Of a DNA stretch of 41,395 bases, positions 17,011 through 24,236 are shown one piece after another (the stretch's first letter is position 1; each line of letters begins with the position of its first letter). The position numbers and the translations under genes were made by a program. The stretch comes from Candidatus Nanopelagicales bacterium (GTDB taxonomy: Bacteria; Actinomycetota; Actinomycetes; S36-B12; CAIYMF01). The stretch lies in assembly GCA_025456065.1 (NCBI GenBank), contig JALOLH010000040.1:1-41395 (forward strand). The letters are read 5' to 3'. The notes beneath the pieces are model-generated. The model had not been told where the DNA came from. It saw only the letters and a program-made list of their open reading frames with translations, and made no database searches.

Positions 17011-17016
17011 TAGCGT
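17011..17016 (+). promoter_or_regulatory. -10 box for the BNR-MoaD pair
   Basis: TAGCGT fits TANNNT and predicts a leader of about 22 bases that includes the GAAGGGG ribosome site (17031-17037) before the ATG at 17045. Confidence 0.45.
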
Positions 17017-17044
17017 CGCGCCGACACCGGGAAGGGGCGATGCC

Positions 17045-18160
17045 ATGGCTGGGACGCGCGTGCTGGTCGGCACCCGCAAGGGGGCCTTCATCCTGACCTC
17101 CGACGAGCGGCGGCAGGAGTGGACCGTCTCCGAGCCGCTCTTCGCCGGCTGGGAGGTCTACCACGTGAAGGGGTCGCCCCTGGATCCCGACCGGATCTAC
17201 GCATCCCAGTCGGGCGGGTGGTTCGGGCAGGTGATCCAGCGCTCCGACGACGGCGGCCTGACATGGCGGACCGTCGACAACGACTTCACCTACGACGGCG
17301 TGCCCGGGGAGCACCAGTGGTACGACGGGACCCTGCGGCCCTGGTCCTTCACCAGGGTGTGGCACCTCGAGCCGTCCGTGCACGACGCCGAGACGGTGTA
17401 CGCCGGTGTGGAGGACGCAGCGCTGTTCAGGTCCACCGACGGCGGGACCAGCTGGAGCGAGCTCTCCGGCCTGCGCCAGCACGACACCGGCCCGCAGTGG
17501 CAGCCCGGCGCCGGTGGGATGTGCCTGCACACGGTGCTGGAGCACCCCACCGACCCGGACCGCCTCTACGTGGCCATCTCCGCGGCCGGCGTCTTCCGCA
17601 GCACGGACGGTGGCGGCAGCTGGAGGCCGATCAACAAGGGGCTGCGCTCCAGCGAGATCCCGGACGAGGACCGCGAGGTCGGCCACTGCGTGCACCGGAT
17701 CGACCTGCACCCGGCGAAGCCCGACGTGCTGTACATGCAGAAGCACTGGGACGTGATGCGCTCCGATGACGGCGGGGACTCGTGGCACGAGGTCAGCGGC
17801 AACCTGCCGTCCGACTTCGGATTCCCGATCGCGGTGCACGCGCACGAGCCGGAGACGGTGTACGTGGTGCCCATCCGCAGCGACGAGACGCACTACCCGC
17901 CCGACGGGAGGCTGCGCGTCTACCGCAGCCGAACGGGCGGCGGCACCTGGGAGGCACTGACCCGGGGCCTGCCACAGGAGCACTGTTACGTCAACGTGCT
18001 GCGTGACGCGATGGCCGTCGACCGGCACCCCTCGTGCGGCATCTACTTCGGCACGACCGGGGGTCAGGTCTACGCCTCCAGCGACTCCGGCGACACCTGG
18101 GCGCCGATCGTGCGCGACCTGCCGGCCGTGCTGTCCGTCGAGGTGCAGACCCTGGCGTGA
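17045..18160 (+). CDS. BNR/Asp-box beta-propeller protein (sialidase/VPS10-like fold)
   Basis: The 371-residue protein carries six Asp-box repeats of the form S-x-D-x-G-x-[ST]-W at about 67-74, 130-137, 186-193, 240-247, 295-302 (degenerate, with Arg-Thr in place of x-Asp) and 345-352. This predicts a six-bladed propeller. I see no signal peptide or membrane helix, so it is probably cytoplasmic, unlike true sialidases, and I see no basis for a sialidase call. ATG at 17045 follows GAAGGGG with 7-base spacing; the ATG at 17040 is out of frame. It is followed after 10 bases by a MoaD/ThiS-like gene, suggesting a joint function. The biochemical role is unknown. Confidence 0.85.
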   Translation: MAGTRVLVGTRKGAFILTSDERRQEWTVSEPLFAGWEVYHVKGSPLDPDRIYASQSGGWFGQVIQRSDDGGLTWRTVDNDFTYDGVPGEHQWYDGTLRPWSFTRVWHLEPSVHDAETVYAGVEDAALFRSTDGGTSWSELSGLRQHDTGPQWQPGAGGMCLHTVLEHPTDPDRLYVAISAAGVFRSTDGGGSWRPINKGLRSSEIPDEDREVGHCVHRIDLHPAKPDVLYMQKHWDVMRSDDGGDSWHEVSGNLPSDFGFPIAVHAHEPETVYVVPIRSDETHYPPDGRLRVYRSRTGGGTWEALTRGLPQEHCYVNVLRDAMAVDRHPSCGIYFGTTGGQVYASSDSGDTWAPIVRDLPAVLSVEVQTLA

Positions 18161-18170
18161 GGGGGCGGTG

Positions 18171-18473
18171 ATGCACGAGGTGCGGGTCGTGCTGCCCGGT
18201 CACCTGCGGACGATCGCGAAGGTGACCGGCGAGGTCGCCGTGGCGGTCGGTGCTCCGGTGACCCAGCGAGCCGTGCTCGACGCCCTCGAGGCGGACCTCC
18301 CCGCGCTGCGCGGCCTCATCCGGGACCGTGCCACCGGTCGGCGCCGGCCGTTCGTGCGGTTCTTCGCGTGCGAGGAGGACCTCTCGCACGAGGATCCGGA
18401 TGCGGCGCTGCCGGATCGGGTGAGCCGCGGCGAGGAGCCGTTCATCGTGCTGGGCGCGATGGCCGGCGGGTGA
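18171..18473 (+). CDS. MoaD/ThiS-family ubiquitin-fold protein with C-terminal GG
   Basis: The 100-residue protein starts [17 protein letters not shown], has a middle segment typical of ubiquitin-like sulfur carriers ([16 protein letters not shown]), and ends AMAGG. The terminal diglycine is the residue pair that E1-like enzymes adenylate to form thiocarboxylates or isopeptides. No ThiF/MoeB-like activating enzyme, MoaE or ThiG lies nearby, so it is probably not simply the molybdopterin or thiamin carrier. GGGGGCGG precedes the ATG. It pairs with the BNR gene 10 bases upstream. Its final codons and stop lie inside a duplicated 27-base segment. Confidence 0.82.
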   Translation: MHEVRVVLPGHLRTIAKVTGEVAVAVGAPVTQRAVLDALEADLPALRGLIRDRATGRRRPFVRFFACEEDLSHEDPDAALPDRVSRGEEPFIVLGAMAGG

Positions 18474-18633
18474 CGACCGCGGGTACCGCTGGCGGGTGGC
18501 CGACCGGGTGGTGCCCGACCGGCCGGGACCGAGGTGGGTGGTCACCGACCGGCGGATCACCGACCGGCGGGACGGTCATCGACCCGCGGCTCATCGAACG
18601 GCCGGTGATGGCCGGCGGGTGACGACCGCGGGT
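18458..18633. repeat. 27-bp direct duplication spanning the MoaD-like stop codon
   Basis: Positions 18458-18484 and 18607-18633 are identical over 27 bases, 149 bases apart. The first copy encodes the C-terminal Ala-Gly-Gly and stop. In a different reading frame the second also reads Met-Ala-Gly-Gly-stop, a remnant-like echo of the gene end. The stretch between is rich in CGACCGGC-type motifs and holds no gene. Confidence 0.85.
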
Positions 18634-18683
18634 CACAGCCCCGGCGCGTTCACAGCCCCGGCGCGTTCACAGCCCCGGCGCGC
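18633..18683. repeat. 17-bp tandem repeat, three copies, at the pspAB 3' end
   Basis: Units at 18633-18649, 18650-18666 and 18667-18683 are identical except for the last base of the third. Each begins TCA, the reverse complement of TGA, and the pspAB stop codon is the TCA of the third unit. Each further unit would place another potential stop downstream. Confidence 0.9.
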
Positions 18684-19242
18684 CCCACAGCGGGAACCAG
18701 CGGGAGAGCTCGCGCTCGACGACCAGGTCCTCGGTGAGCAGGTCGCGCACCTGCAGCTCCAGCATCGTGTCGCGGGCCTGGCCGCCGCCCGGCATCGGCG
18801 CGAAGGGGTAGAAGCTGCCCTGCTTGAACAGGTAGACCATCGCCAGCGGCCGCTCCCCCGGCCCGCGGAAGCCCACGGTGGCGCAGAGCAGCTGCGGTCC
18901 CCAGCCGGTGTCCTGCAGCGTGAGGTTCACGGCGTGCAGGTGGGTGACCAGGGCGGCCACGTCCGGCGGCTCGGTGGCGATCACCAGCCACGTGTAGCCG
19001 TACTGGTCGGCCGTGACCGAGACGGCCGGGTTGCCCGAGGCGGCCAGCAGCGCCTCGACCTCGCCCTGCACCTCGGCGAACGCCCGGCCCTCCGGCACCC
19101 GGAAGGCCACCGCGCCGCTGCCCGTCGCCTCGTAGCCCAGGCTCGCCGACAGCGTGATCGCACCCGAGGGCAGGCCGAAGATCGCGTCGAGGTCGGGCCG
19201 CGCGGGCTTGCGCCGGCCCAGGATCGCGTCGAACAGGCCCAC
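18667..19242 (-). CDS. pspAB: PspA-associated protein PspAB
   Basis: The 191-residue soluble protein begins VGLFDAILGRRKPARPDLDAIFGLPSGAITL and ends in a segment with LVVERELSRWFPLWGAPGL, matching the PspAB family that accompanies PspA in actinobacteria. The GTG start at 19242 follows AGGAGG with 4-base spacing and lies 8 bases after the htpX stop, so it closes a pspA-htpX-pspAB operon. Family members are linked to membrane-stress responses, but the molecular role is not established. The stop falls in the third unit of a 17-base tandem repeat. Confidence 0.87.
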   Translation of the reverse strand: MGLFDAILGRRKPARPDLDAIFGLPSGAITLSASLGYEATGSGAVAFRVPEGRAFAEVQGEVEALLAASGNPAVSVTADQYGYTWLVIATEPPDVAALVTHLHAVNLTLQDTGWGPQLLCATVGFRGPGERPLAMVYLFKQGSFYPFAPMPGGGQARDTMLELQVRDLLTEDLVVERELSRWFPLWGAPGL

Positions 19243-19250
19243 GGTGCCTC

Positions 19251-20150
19251 CTACTGCCCGAGCTGCGCCGAGATCCGCGCCAGCTGCTCGAGGCGGCGCT
19301 CCAGCGGCGGGTGGGTCGAGAACAGCGACGCCATCGACTGCTGGCTGCCGAACGCCGGGGCGATGAAGAAGGCGTTCAGCGCCTCCTTCTCGCGCAGGTC
19401 CCGGGTCGGGATGGCGCCCATGTCGCCGCTGATCTTCTGCAGGGCCCGCGCCAGGGCACCCGGCCGGCCGGTGAGCAGCGCGCCGGTGCGATCGGCGGAG
19501 AGCTCCCGGTACCGCGAGAGCATCCGCGTGAGCAGGAAGCTCACGACGTACACGAGCACCGAGACCAGCATGATGATCAGGAACGCGATCGCGCCGTTGG
19601 AGTCGGAGTCGCGCCGGCGGACCAGCCCGCCCCACATCCAGGAGCGGGTGAGGAACCCAGCCAGGACGCCGACGAACGAGGCGACCGTCATCACCAGGAC
19701 GTCGCGGTGGGCGACGTGGGCCAGCTCGTGTGAGAGCACGGCCTCCAGCTCCTCGGCGTCGAGCCGGCGCAGCAGCCCGGTCGTGACGCAGACGACCGCG
19801 CGCTTCGTGCTGCGCCCCGTCGCGAACGCGTTGGGCATGTCCGTGTCGGCGATCGCGACCGTCGGCTTGGGCATGTCCGCCATCGCGCACAGGCGGTCGA
19901 TGACGGCGTGCAGCTGCGGCGCCTGCTCCGCGGTGACCACGCGGGCACCCATCGAGAACAGGGCGACCCGGTCGGAGAAGTACCACTGGGCCCAGGCCGA
20001 GCCGGCGGCGATGAGCAGCACGAACGTCGCGTTCAGCCCGGCCCAGATGAGCACCGCCATGAGCACGACGTAGAGCAGGCCGAGCATGAACATGGTGCCG
20101 CCCATGCGGGCGGTCAGCCCCCGGTCCGGTGCGTACCGGTTGCGGGCCAC
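19251..20150 (-). CDS. htpX: Membrane zinc metalloprotease HtpX
   Basis: This M48-family protease degrades damaged membrane proteins. The 299-residue protein has two N-terminal transmembrane helices (about 19-52), the zinc motif HELAH at 141-145 with catalytic Glu142, further hydrophobic helices near 155-168 and 187-208, and the third-ligand region RYRELSADRTGA. Length is typical. The GTG start at 20150 is preceded by AGGAGGGGG. It lies between pspA (27-base gap) and pspAB (8-base gap), consistent with a shared envelope-stress operon. Confidence 0.95.
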   Translation of the reverse strand: MARNRYAPDRGLTARMGGTMFMLGLLYVVLMAVLIWAGLNATFVLLIAAGSAWAQWYFSDRVALFSMGARVVTAEQAPQLHAVIDRLCAMADMPKPTVAIADTDMPNAFATGRSTKRAVVCVTTGLLRRLDAEELEAVLSHELAHVAHRDVLVMTVASFVGVLAGFLTRSWMWGGLVRRRDSDSNGAIAFLIIMLVSVLVYVVSFLLTRMLSRYRELSADRTGALLTGRPGALARALQKISGDMGAIPTRDLREKEALNAFFIAPAFGSQQSMASLFSTHPPLERRLEQLARISAQLGQ

Positions 20151-20177
20151 GGCGATCCCCCTCCTGGTGCTGCTCCG

Positions 20178-20969
20178 CTACGGCCGCGGCGGCTCGACCG
20201 GGTCCACCGGCTGGGCGGCGGGGGCCGGAGGCGGGGCGGCGGCCGGCGGGGCGGCGGCCGGCGGGGCCTCGTCGGCGATCACCGCGTCGACCACCTCGCC
20301 TGGGGCCGCCGCTGCGCGGTCGGCCGACGGGCCGGCCTCGACCGCCGGGACCGCGGCCGGCGCTCCGGTGACGGCGGCCGGCGGGGCACCCCCGGCCAGC
20401 TCGGCCTTGAGCGCGGCCAGGTCGTTCTCCACGGCGGAGTCCGCGGCGATGCGCTCCAGCTCGGCGGTCAGGGAGTCCTTGCCGCCGGGCACCTCCAGCG
20501 CCCCGGTGGCCATGAGCTCCTCCATGGCGCCGGCCCGGGCCTGCATCTGGGCGGTCCGGTCCTCGGCCCGCTGGATGGCCAGGCCGACGTCGCCGAGCTC
20601 GTTGCTGATTCCGGTGAACGCCTCGTTGATGCGCACCTGCGCCTCGGCCGCCGAGTAGGAGGCCTTGATGGTCTCCTTCTGGGTGCGGAACGACTCGACC
20701 TTGGCCTGCAGCTGCTGGGAGGCGGCGGTCAGCTTCTGCTCCTGCTCGGTGAGCTGCAGCAGCTGGGCGTGCAGGTCGTTGAGCTGCTGGCCCACGCCGC
20801 TCTTGCGGGTCAGGGCCTCGCGGGCGAGGTCCTCACGACCGCTGGCCAGGGCCGCCCGTGCCTGGTCGTCCAGCTTGCCGAGCTGCTTGTCCAGCCCGGC
20901 GATCTGCAGCTCGACGCGCTTGCGGCTGGTGGCCACGTCGGCCACGCCGCGGCGCACCTTCTGCAGCAT
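20178..20969 (-). CDS. pspA: PspA/IM30 (Vipp1) family membrane-stress protein with Ala/Pro-rich tail
   Basis: PspA binds stressed membranes as ESCRT-III-like oligomers. Residues 1 to about 190 are almost wholly helical and heptad-like, starting MLQKVRRGVADVATSRKRVELQ. The last 70 residues are Ala/Pro-rich and probably disordered, which is an unusual addition to a roughly 220-residue family. The ATG at 20969 fits the family N-terminus. A TAGTCT box at 21029-21034 would give a leader of about 50 bases. It is the first gene of pspA-htpX-pspAB. No PspBC or pspF is present, so regulation must differ from that of enterobacteria. Confidence 0.9.
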   Translation of the reverse strand: MLQKVRRGVADVATSRKRVELQIAGLDKQLGKLDDQARAALASGREDLAREALTRKSGVGQQLNDLHAQLLQLTEQEQKLTAASQQLQAKVESFRTQKETIKASYSAAEAQVRINEAFTGISNELGDVGLAIQRAEDRTAQMQARAGAMEELMATGALEVPGGKDSLTAELERIAADSAVENDLAALKAELAGGAPPAAVTGAPAAVPAVEAGPSADRAAAAPGEVVDAVIADEAPPAAAPPAAAPPPAPAAQPVDPVEPPRP

Positions 20970-21028
20970 CCCATGGTCGACTGGTCGCTCTCTTCCCCTG
21001 GTGGCGGCCGTCCCGCCGATCGCCCACC

Positions 21029-21034
21029 AGACTA
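21029..21034 (-). promoter_or_regulatory. -10 box for pspA-htpX-pspAB
   Basis: TAGTCT on the minus strand matches TANNNT. It is placed about 60 bases before the pspA ATG, with GGGGAAGAGAG in the predicted leader. Confidence 0.4.
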
Positions 21035-21138
21035 ACGCCGAATGACGGGCCGAGGCGGGCGGGCACCGTGGCCCCTGCGCCCGCACGGCCCACACGTCCT
21101 CGTGGTCCCGACCCACCCGCGCGCACGCACGGAGCACG

Positions 21139-21144
21139 TACCCT
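21139..21144 (+). promoter_or_regulatory. -10 box for a leaderless DUF3043 transcript
   Basis: TACCCT is followed by exactly 7 bases and then the GTG start at 21152. Confidence 0.6.
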
Positions 21145-21151
21145 GTGAGCC

Positions 21152-21784
21152 GTGAAGCTGTTCTCGCGCGGCAAGGACGACGCCCCCGCCCCGACGACCC
21201 CCGACACGCCCGGGCAGGCCGCCGACCGGGCGACCGGGAAGGGCCGTCCGACGCCGACCCGCAAGGAGGCCGAGGCCGCCCGCAAGCACACGCTCAAGGT
21301 GCCCTCGGACCCCAAGGAGGCCAAGCGGGCGGCGAAGGCCCGCGCGGCCGAGGAGCGCCAGGAGGCTCGGGCCGGGCTCATGGCCGGTGACGAGCGGTAC
21401 CTGCCCGCGCGGGACAAGGGGCCGGTGCGCGGCTTCGTGCGCGACTTCGTCGACAGCCGCTGGGCTGCGGCGGAGCTGTTCCTGCCGCTGGCCCTGGTGG
21501 TGCTGCTGGTCGGCTTCCTGCCGATCGCCGGCATCGCCGGCTACGTGTCGATGGGCTGGATGCTGCTGACCCTGTTCATCCTGGTCGACACGACCCTGCT
21601 GATGCTGCGGATGAACCGCGAGCTCAAGCGACGCTGGCCCGATCCGGCCGAGCGGAAGGGCACGACGCTCTACGCCGTCATGCGGGTGCTGCAGCTGCGC
21701 CGGCTGCGGATCCCCCCGCCGCGGGTGCGCCCGGGCGGCCGCCCGGTGAAGCCCAAGGAGCCCAAGCCTCCGAAGCCGGCCTAA
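21152..21784 (+). CDS. DUF3043 family membrane protein
   Basis: The 210-residue protein starts MKLFSRGKDD, has a charged Lys/Arg/Ala-rich cytoplasmic N-terminal half with a likely helical stretch (KEAKRAAKARAAEERQEARAG), then a conserved LPARDKGPVRGFVRDFVDSRW block, two transmembrane helices (about 108-127 and 131-150), and a basic Pro-rich tail. This layout is typical of the actinobacterial DUF3043 family, whose function is unknown. The GTG start lies 7 bases after a TACCCT box, so the mRNA is probably leaderless. A 12-base repeat copies the bases around its TAA downstream. Confidence 0.88.
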   Translation: MKLFSRGKDDAPAPTTPDTPGQAADRATGKGRPTPTRKEAEAARKHTLKVPSDPKEAKRAAKARAAEERQEARAGLMAGDERYLPARDKGPVRGFVRDFVDSRWAAAELFLPLALVVLLVGFLPIAGIAGYVSMGWMLLTLFILVDTTLLMLRMNRELKRRWPDPAERKGTTLYAVMRVLQLRRLRIPPPRVRPGGRPVKPKEPKPPKPA

Positions 21785-21860
21785 CCGCCCGGCGCGGCTC
21801 ACCACGAGGGCCGGCCACAACCGCCCGGCGGACGGGCTCGCCGCTGTCGGTCGGGTGCCC

Positions 21861-21866
21861 TAGGGT
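21861..21866 (+). promoter_or_regulatory. -10 box for a leaderless aldo/keto reductase transcript
   Basis: TAGGGT is followed by exactly 7 bases and then the ATG at 21874. There is no Shine-Dalgarno sequence. Confidence 0.6.
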
Positions 21867-21873
21867 CGGCGGC

Positions 21874-22872
21874 ATGGAGCATCGCAGGCTCGGTGGGAGC
21901 GGGTTGTGGGTCAGTGAGATCGCCTACGGCAACTGGTTGACACACGCCTCGCAGGTCGCCGAGGACGCCGCCGTCGCGTGCGTCCGGGCCGCGCTGGAGG
22001 CGGGCGTCACGACCTTCGACACCGCCGACGTGTACGCCCAGACCGGAGCCGAGGAGGTGCTGGGACGGGCCCTCGAGGGCCAGCGCCGGGAGGGCCTGGA
22101 GATCCTGACGAAGGTCTACTGGCCGACCGGGCCAGGGCCGAACGACCGCGGGCTGTCCCGCAAGCACATCATCGAGTCCTGCCACGGCTCGCTGCGCCGT
22201 CTGCGGACCGACTACGTCGACGTCTACCAGGCGCACCGCTTCGACCACCACACGCCGCTCGAGGAGACCCTCGGGGCCTTCGACGACCTGGTGCGACAGG
22301 GCAAGGTGCTCTATGTCGGGGTCTCGGAGTGGCGTGCCGAGGAGATCCGGGCCGCCCTGGACATCGCCGAGGAGATGGGCTTCGACCGGATCGTGTCGAA
22401 CCAGCCGCAGTACTCGATGCTCTGGCGCGTGATCGAGGCCGACGTGGTCCCGACCTGCGAGGACGCCGGCATCGGCCAGGTGGTCTGGTCGCCGATGGCC
22501 CAGGGCGTGCTGACCGGCAAGTACCAGCCCGGCCAGCCACCGCCGGAGGGCTCCCGGGCGGTCGACCCGACAGGGTCGAGCTTCATCCACCGGTGGCTGG
22601 TCGACGACGTGCTCGAGCGGGTGCAGCGACTGCGACCGCTGGCCGAGCAGGCCGGGCTCTCGATGGCCCAGATGGCGGTCGCCTGGGTCCTGGGCAACCC
22701 GAACGTCGCCGCGGCGATCGTGGGGGCCTCCCGACCCGAGCAGCTCGAGGACTCGGTCCGGGCCAGCGGCATGCGGCTCGACGACGACCTGCGCGCAGCG
22801 ATCGACGAGGTGCTGGGGGACGCCGTCGTGCGCGACCCGGCGCTCACGAAGTCGCCGACGACTCGGCCCTGA
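21874..22872 (+). CDS. Aldo/keto reductase (Kv-beta/YghZ-like group)
   Basis: This NADPH-dependent oxidoreductase acts on aldehydes or ketones. The 332-residue TIM-barrel protein carries the catalytic tetrad in TFDTADVYAQ (Asp and Tyr), ILTKVYWP (Lys) and VYQAHRFD (His), plus the C-terminal NADP-binding AAAIVGASRPEQLEDSV. The MEHRRLGGSGLWVSEIAYGNW start and the RKHIIESCHGSLRRLRTDYVDVYQAH stretch resemble bacterial homologues of the potassium-channel beta subunit. Substrate is not predictable. No potassium channel gene is adjacent. The transcript is probably leaderless. Confidence 0.92.
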   Translation: MEHRRLGGSGLWVSEIAYGNWLTHASQVAEDAAVACVRAALEAGVTTFDTADVYAQTGAEEVLGRALEGQRREGLEILTKVYWPTGPGPNDRGLSRKHIIESCHGSLRRLRTDYVDVYQAHRFDHHTPLEETLGAFDDLVRQGKVLYVGVSEWRAEEIRAALDIAEEMGFDRIVSNQPQYSMLWRVIEADVVPTCEDAGIGQVVWSPMAQGVLTGKYQPGQPPPEGSRAVDPTGSSFIHRWLVDDVLERVQRLRPLAEQAGLSMAQMAVAWVLGNPNVAAAIVGASRPEQLEDSVRASGMRLDDDLRAAIDEVLGDAVVRDPALTKSPTTRP

Positions 22873-22928
22873 CCGGGCCGCGCACCGACCAGCACGGGGC
22901 GACGATCGCGAACCGGAGGAGGGCAGCG

Positions 22929-23153
22929 ATGGGGTGGCACTGGGAGTTGACGAGCGCGACTGGCGAGCTCACCGCGCAGGCACGGGAGGCGGGCAGCCAG
23001 CCGGCGGAGGGGTTCCCCAGCCAGGCCGAGGCGGAGACCTGGGTCGGCGAGGTCTGGCGCGAGCTCCTGGAGGCCGGGGTCGACGCGGTGATCCTGTTCG
23101 AGGACGGTCGACGGGTCTACGGGCCGATGAGCCTGCACCCGGCCGAGGGGTAG
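22929..23153 (+). CDS. Small conserved-looking hypothetical protein (74 residues)
   Basis: The protein reads MGWHWELTSATGEL and ends VYGPMSLHPAEG, with no membrane helix, signal peptide or cysteine. The mix of Trp, Glu and a C-terminal VILFEDGRRVYGPMSL strand pair suggests a small folded alpha/beta domain. A GGAGGAGGG at 22915-22923 strongly supports the ATG. It follows the aldo/keto reductase by 56 bases and may share its transcript. The last codons and stop lie in a 14-base tandem duplication. I do not recognise a family with certainty. Confidence 0.75.
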   Translation: MGWHWELTSATGELTAQAREAGSQPAEGFPSQAEAETWVGEVWRELLEAGVDAVILFEDGRRVYGPMSLHPAEG

Positions 23154-23168
23154 CGGCCGAGGGGTAGC
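23141..23168. repeat. 14-bp tandem duplication across a stop codon
   Basis: GGCCGAGGGGTAGC occurs at 23141-23154 and immediately again at 23155-23168. The first copy includes the TAG of the 74-residue gene. Confidence 0.9.
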
Positions 23169-23234
23169 ACCAGGGGTCGGCTCGTCACCGGCGCACGGGC
23201 GCTGGCCGGGGACGGATCCCGCGACCCCGTGCGA

Positions 23235-23240
23235 TAGCGT
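23235..23240 (+). promoter_or_regulatory. -10 box for the cobalamin operon
   Basis: TAGCGT matches TANNNT and lies a few bases before the riboswitch, so the aptamer would begin the transcript near 23247. Confidence 0.5.
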
Positions 23241-23246
23241 GGGCGG

Positions 23247-23389
23247 GCACGACAACCGCAGTTCGAGTCCAGGGGAAGCCGGTGCGAATCCGGCGCTGTC
23301 CCGCAACCGTGAGCCCGGCCCAGGCCGGACGAGTCGGAGCACCTGGCGGGCTGGGGCTCCGACAACCGTCCGAGGACGACGGTGGAGCC
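23247..23389 (+). ncRNA. Cobalamin (AdoCbl) riboswitch
   Basis: The core GGGGAAGCCGGTGCGAATCC followed by CGGCGCTGTCCCGC and then AACCGT (about 23273-23310) matches the conserved cobalamin aptamer with its B12 box. A late helix pairs 23333-23340 with 23357-23364. An overlapping hairpin pairs GGCTCC (23355-23360) with GGAGCC (23384-23389), and ACCGTC (23365-23370) with GACGGT (23378-23383). The two cannot form together, giving a plausible switch. It precedes the B12 transport and salvage operon, so repression by cobalamin is expected. Exact ends are approximate. Confidence 0.9.
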
Positions 23390-23452
23390 CGGATGGGCCA
23401 GCGAGCCGCCCGACCGGACCCACCTCACCCGGGCCTGACGAAGGGCTTGCTG

Positions 23453-24229
23453 GTGATCACCACCCCCTGGCGCCGCCTCCTGGCGCTGCTCCTCTCCCTC
23501 ACGGCCGGTCTGCTCACCGTGCTCGTGACCGCCTCCCCGGCGGCGGCCACCGCCTTCCGCTACTGGTCCTACTGGCAGGGCGCGAGCGGCACCTGGGTGG
23601 CCGCCCAGACCGGGCCGGGCGACCACGTCGTGACGGATCGCGACGTCCAGGGCTGGCGGTTCGCCATCTCCACGGCCGAGGTCAGCGCCTTCCCGGACAA
23701 CGCGCCCGACTTCGCCGCCCTCTGCCCGGAGCAGGCGGCAGCCGCGGCGACGGCCGGGCAGGTCCGCGTGGCCGTGGTCATCGACGCCGGCTTCGTCGCC
23801 GACGCCCCGGAGGGCCAGTCGCCGCCCGGGGACACCGTTGCCTGCGTCAGCGTCCCCGAGGGCTCGACCGGCAGCCAGGCCCTCGCCGCCGCCGCCACCT
23901 CGGTCGACGAGCAGGGCGGCCTGGTGTGCGCGGTGAACGGCTACCCGACGGGCGAGTGCGTTGCGGAGGTGTCCGACGCGGACGCCGCCGCAGCCGCGGC
24001 CGCGGCCGCCGACGAGGCACCGAACCCCGCTGACGTCGCCGCACCCGCGGCCCCGGCGCAGACCGATGACCAGGGCTCGCCGACGGCGTTCGCCCTCGGG
24101 GCGCTGGCCCTCGCCGCGCTGCTGGTCGCCGCGTGGCTGCTCACGCGCTCGCGCCGCCAGCGGCAGGCGGCAGAGGCCGCGGTGACGCCGACCGACCAGG
24201 CCGCCGATCGCGACGGCACCCCGCGGTAG
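23453..24229 (+). CDS. SCO2322-like secreted/anchored protein of the cobalamin ECF locus
   Basis: The 258-residue protein has a signal peptide (about 1-30, cleavage near SPAAATA), an extracytoplasmic domain beginning with an aromatic FRYWSYW motif and containing three cysteines, an Ala-rich linker (about 180-205), a single C-terminal transmembrane helix (about 214-233) and a basic cytoplasmic end. This fits the SCO2322-type proteins found beside actinobacterial ECF transporters. I chose the GTG at 23453 because it gives a compact signal peptide with AAGGG 7 bases upstream; an ATG at 23393 lies immediately after the riboswitch hairpin. It could capture a B12 compound at the surface, which is inference. 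Confidence 0.8.
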   Translation: MITTPWRRLLALLLSLTAGLLTVLVTASPAAATAFRYWSYWQGASGTWVAAQTGPGDHVVTDRDVQGWRFAISTAEVSAFPDNAPDFAALCPEQAAAAATAGQVRVAVVIDAGFVADAPEGQSPPGDTVACVSVPEGSTGSQALAAAATSVDEQGGLVCAVNGYPTGECVAEVSDADAAAAAAAAADEAPNPADVAAPAAPAQTDDQGSPTAFALGALALAALLVAAWLLTRSRRQRQAAEAAVTPTDQAADRDGTPR

Positions 24230-24236
24230 GACACCC

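Noticed and set aside
17045-18160. Exo-alpha-sialidase
   Set aside because: Only Asp-box repeats support it; I see no arginine triad in the proper order and no secretion signal, so only the fold is called.
18368-18622. Open frame ending in a second Met-Ala-Gly-Gly-stop after the MoaD-like gene
   Set aside because: It begins inside the MoaD-like gene in another frame and only ends in the duplicated 27-base segment. It is better explained as a duplication than as a second carrier gene.
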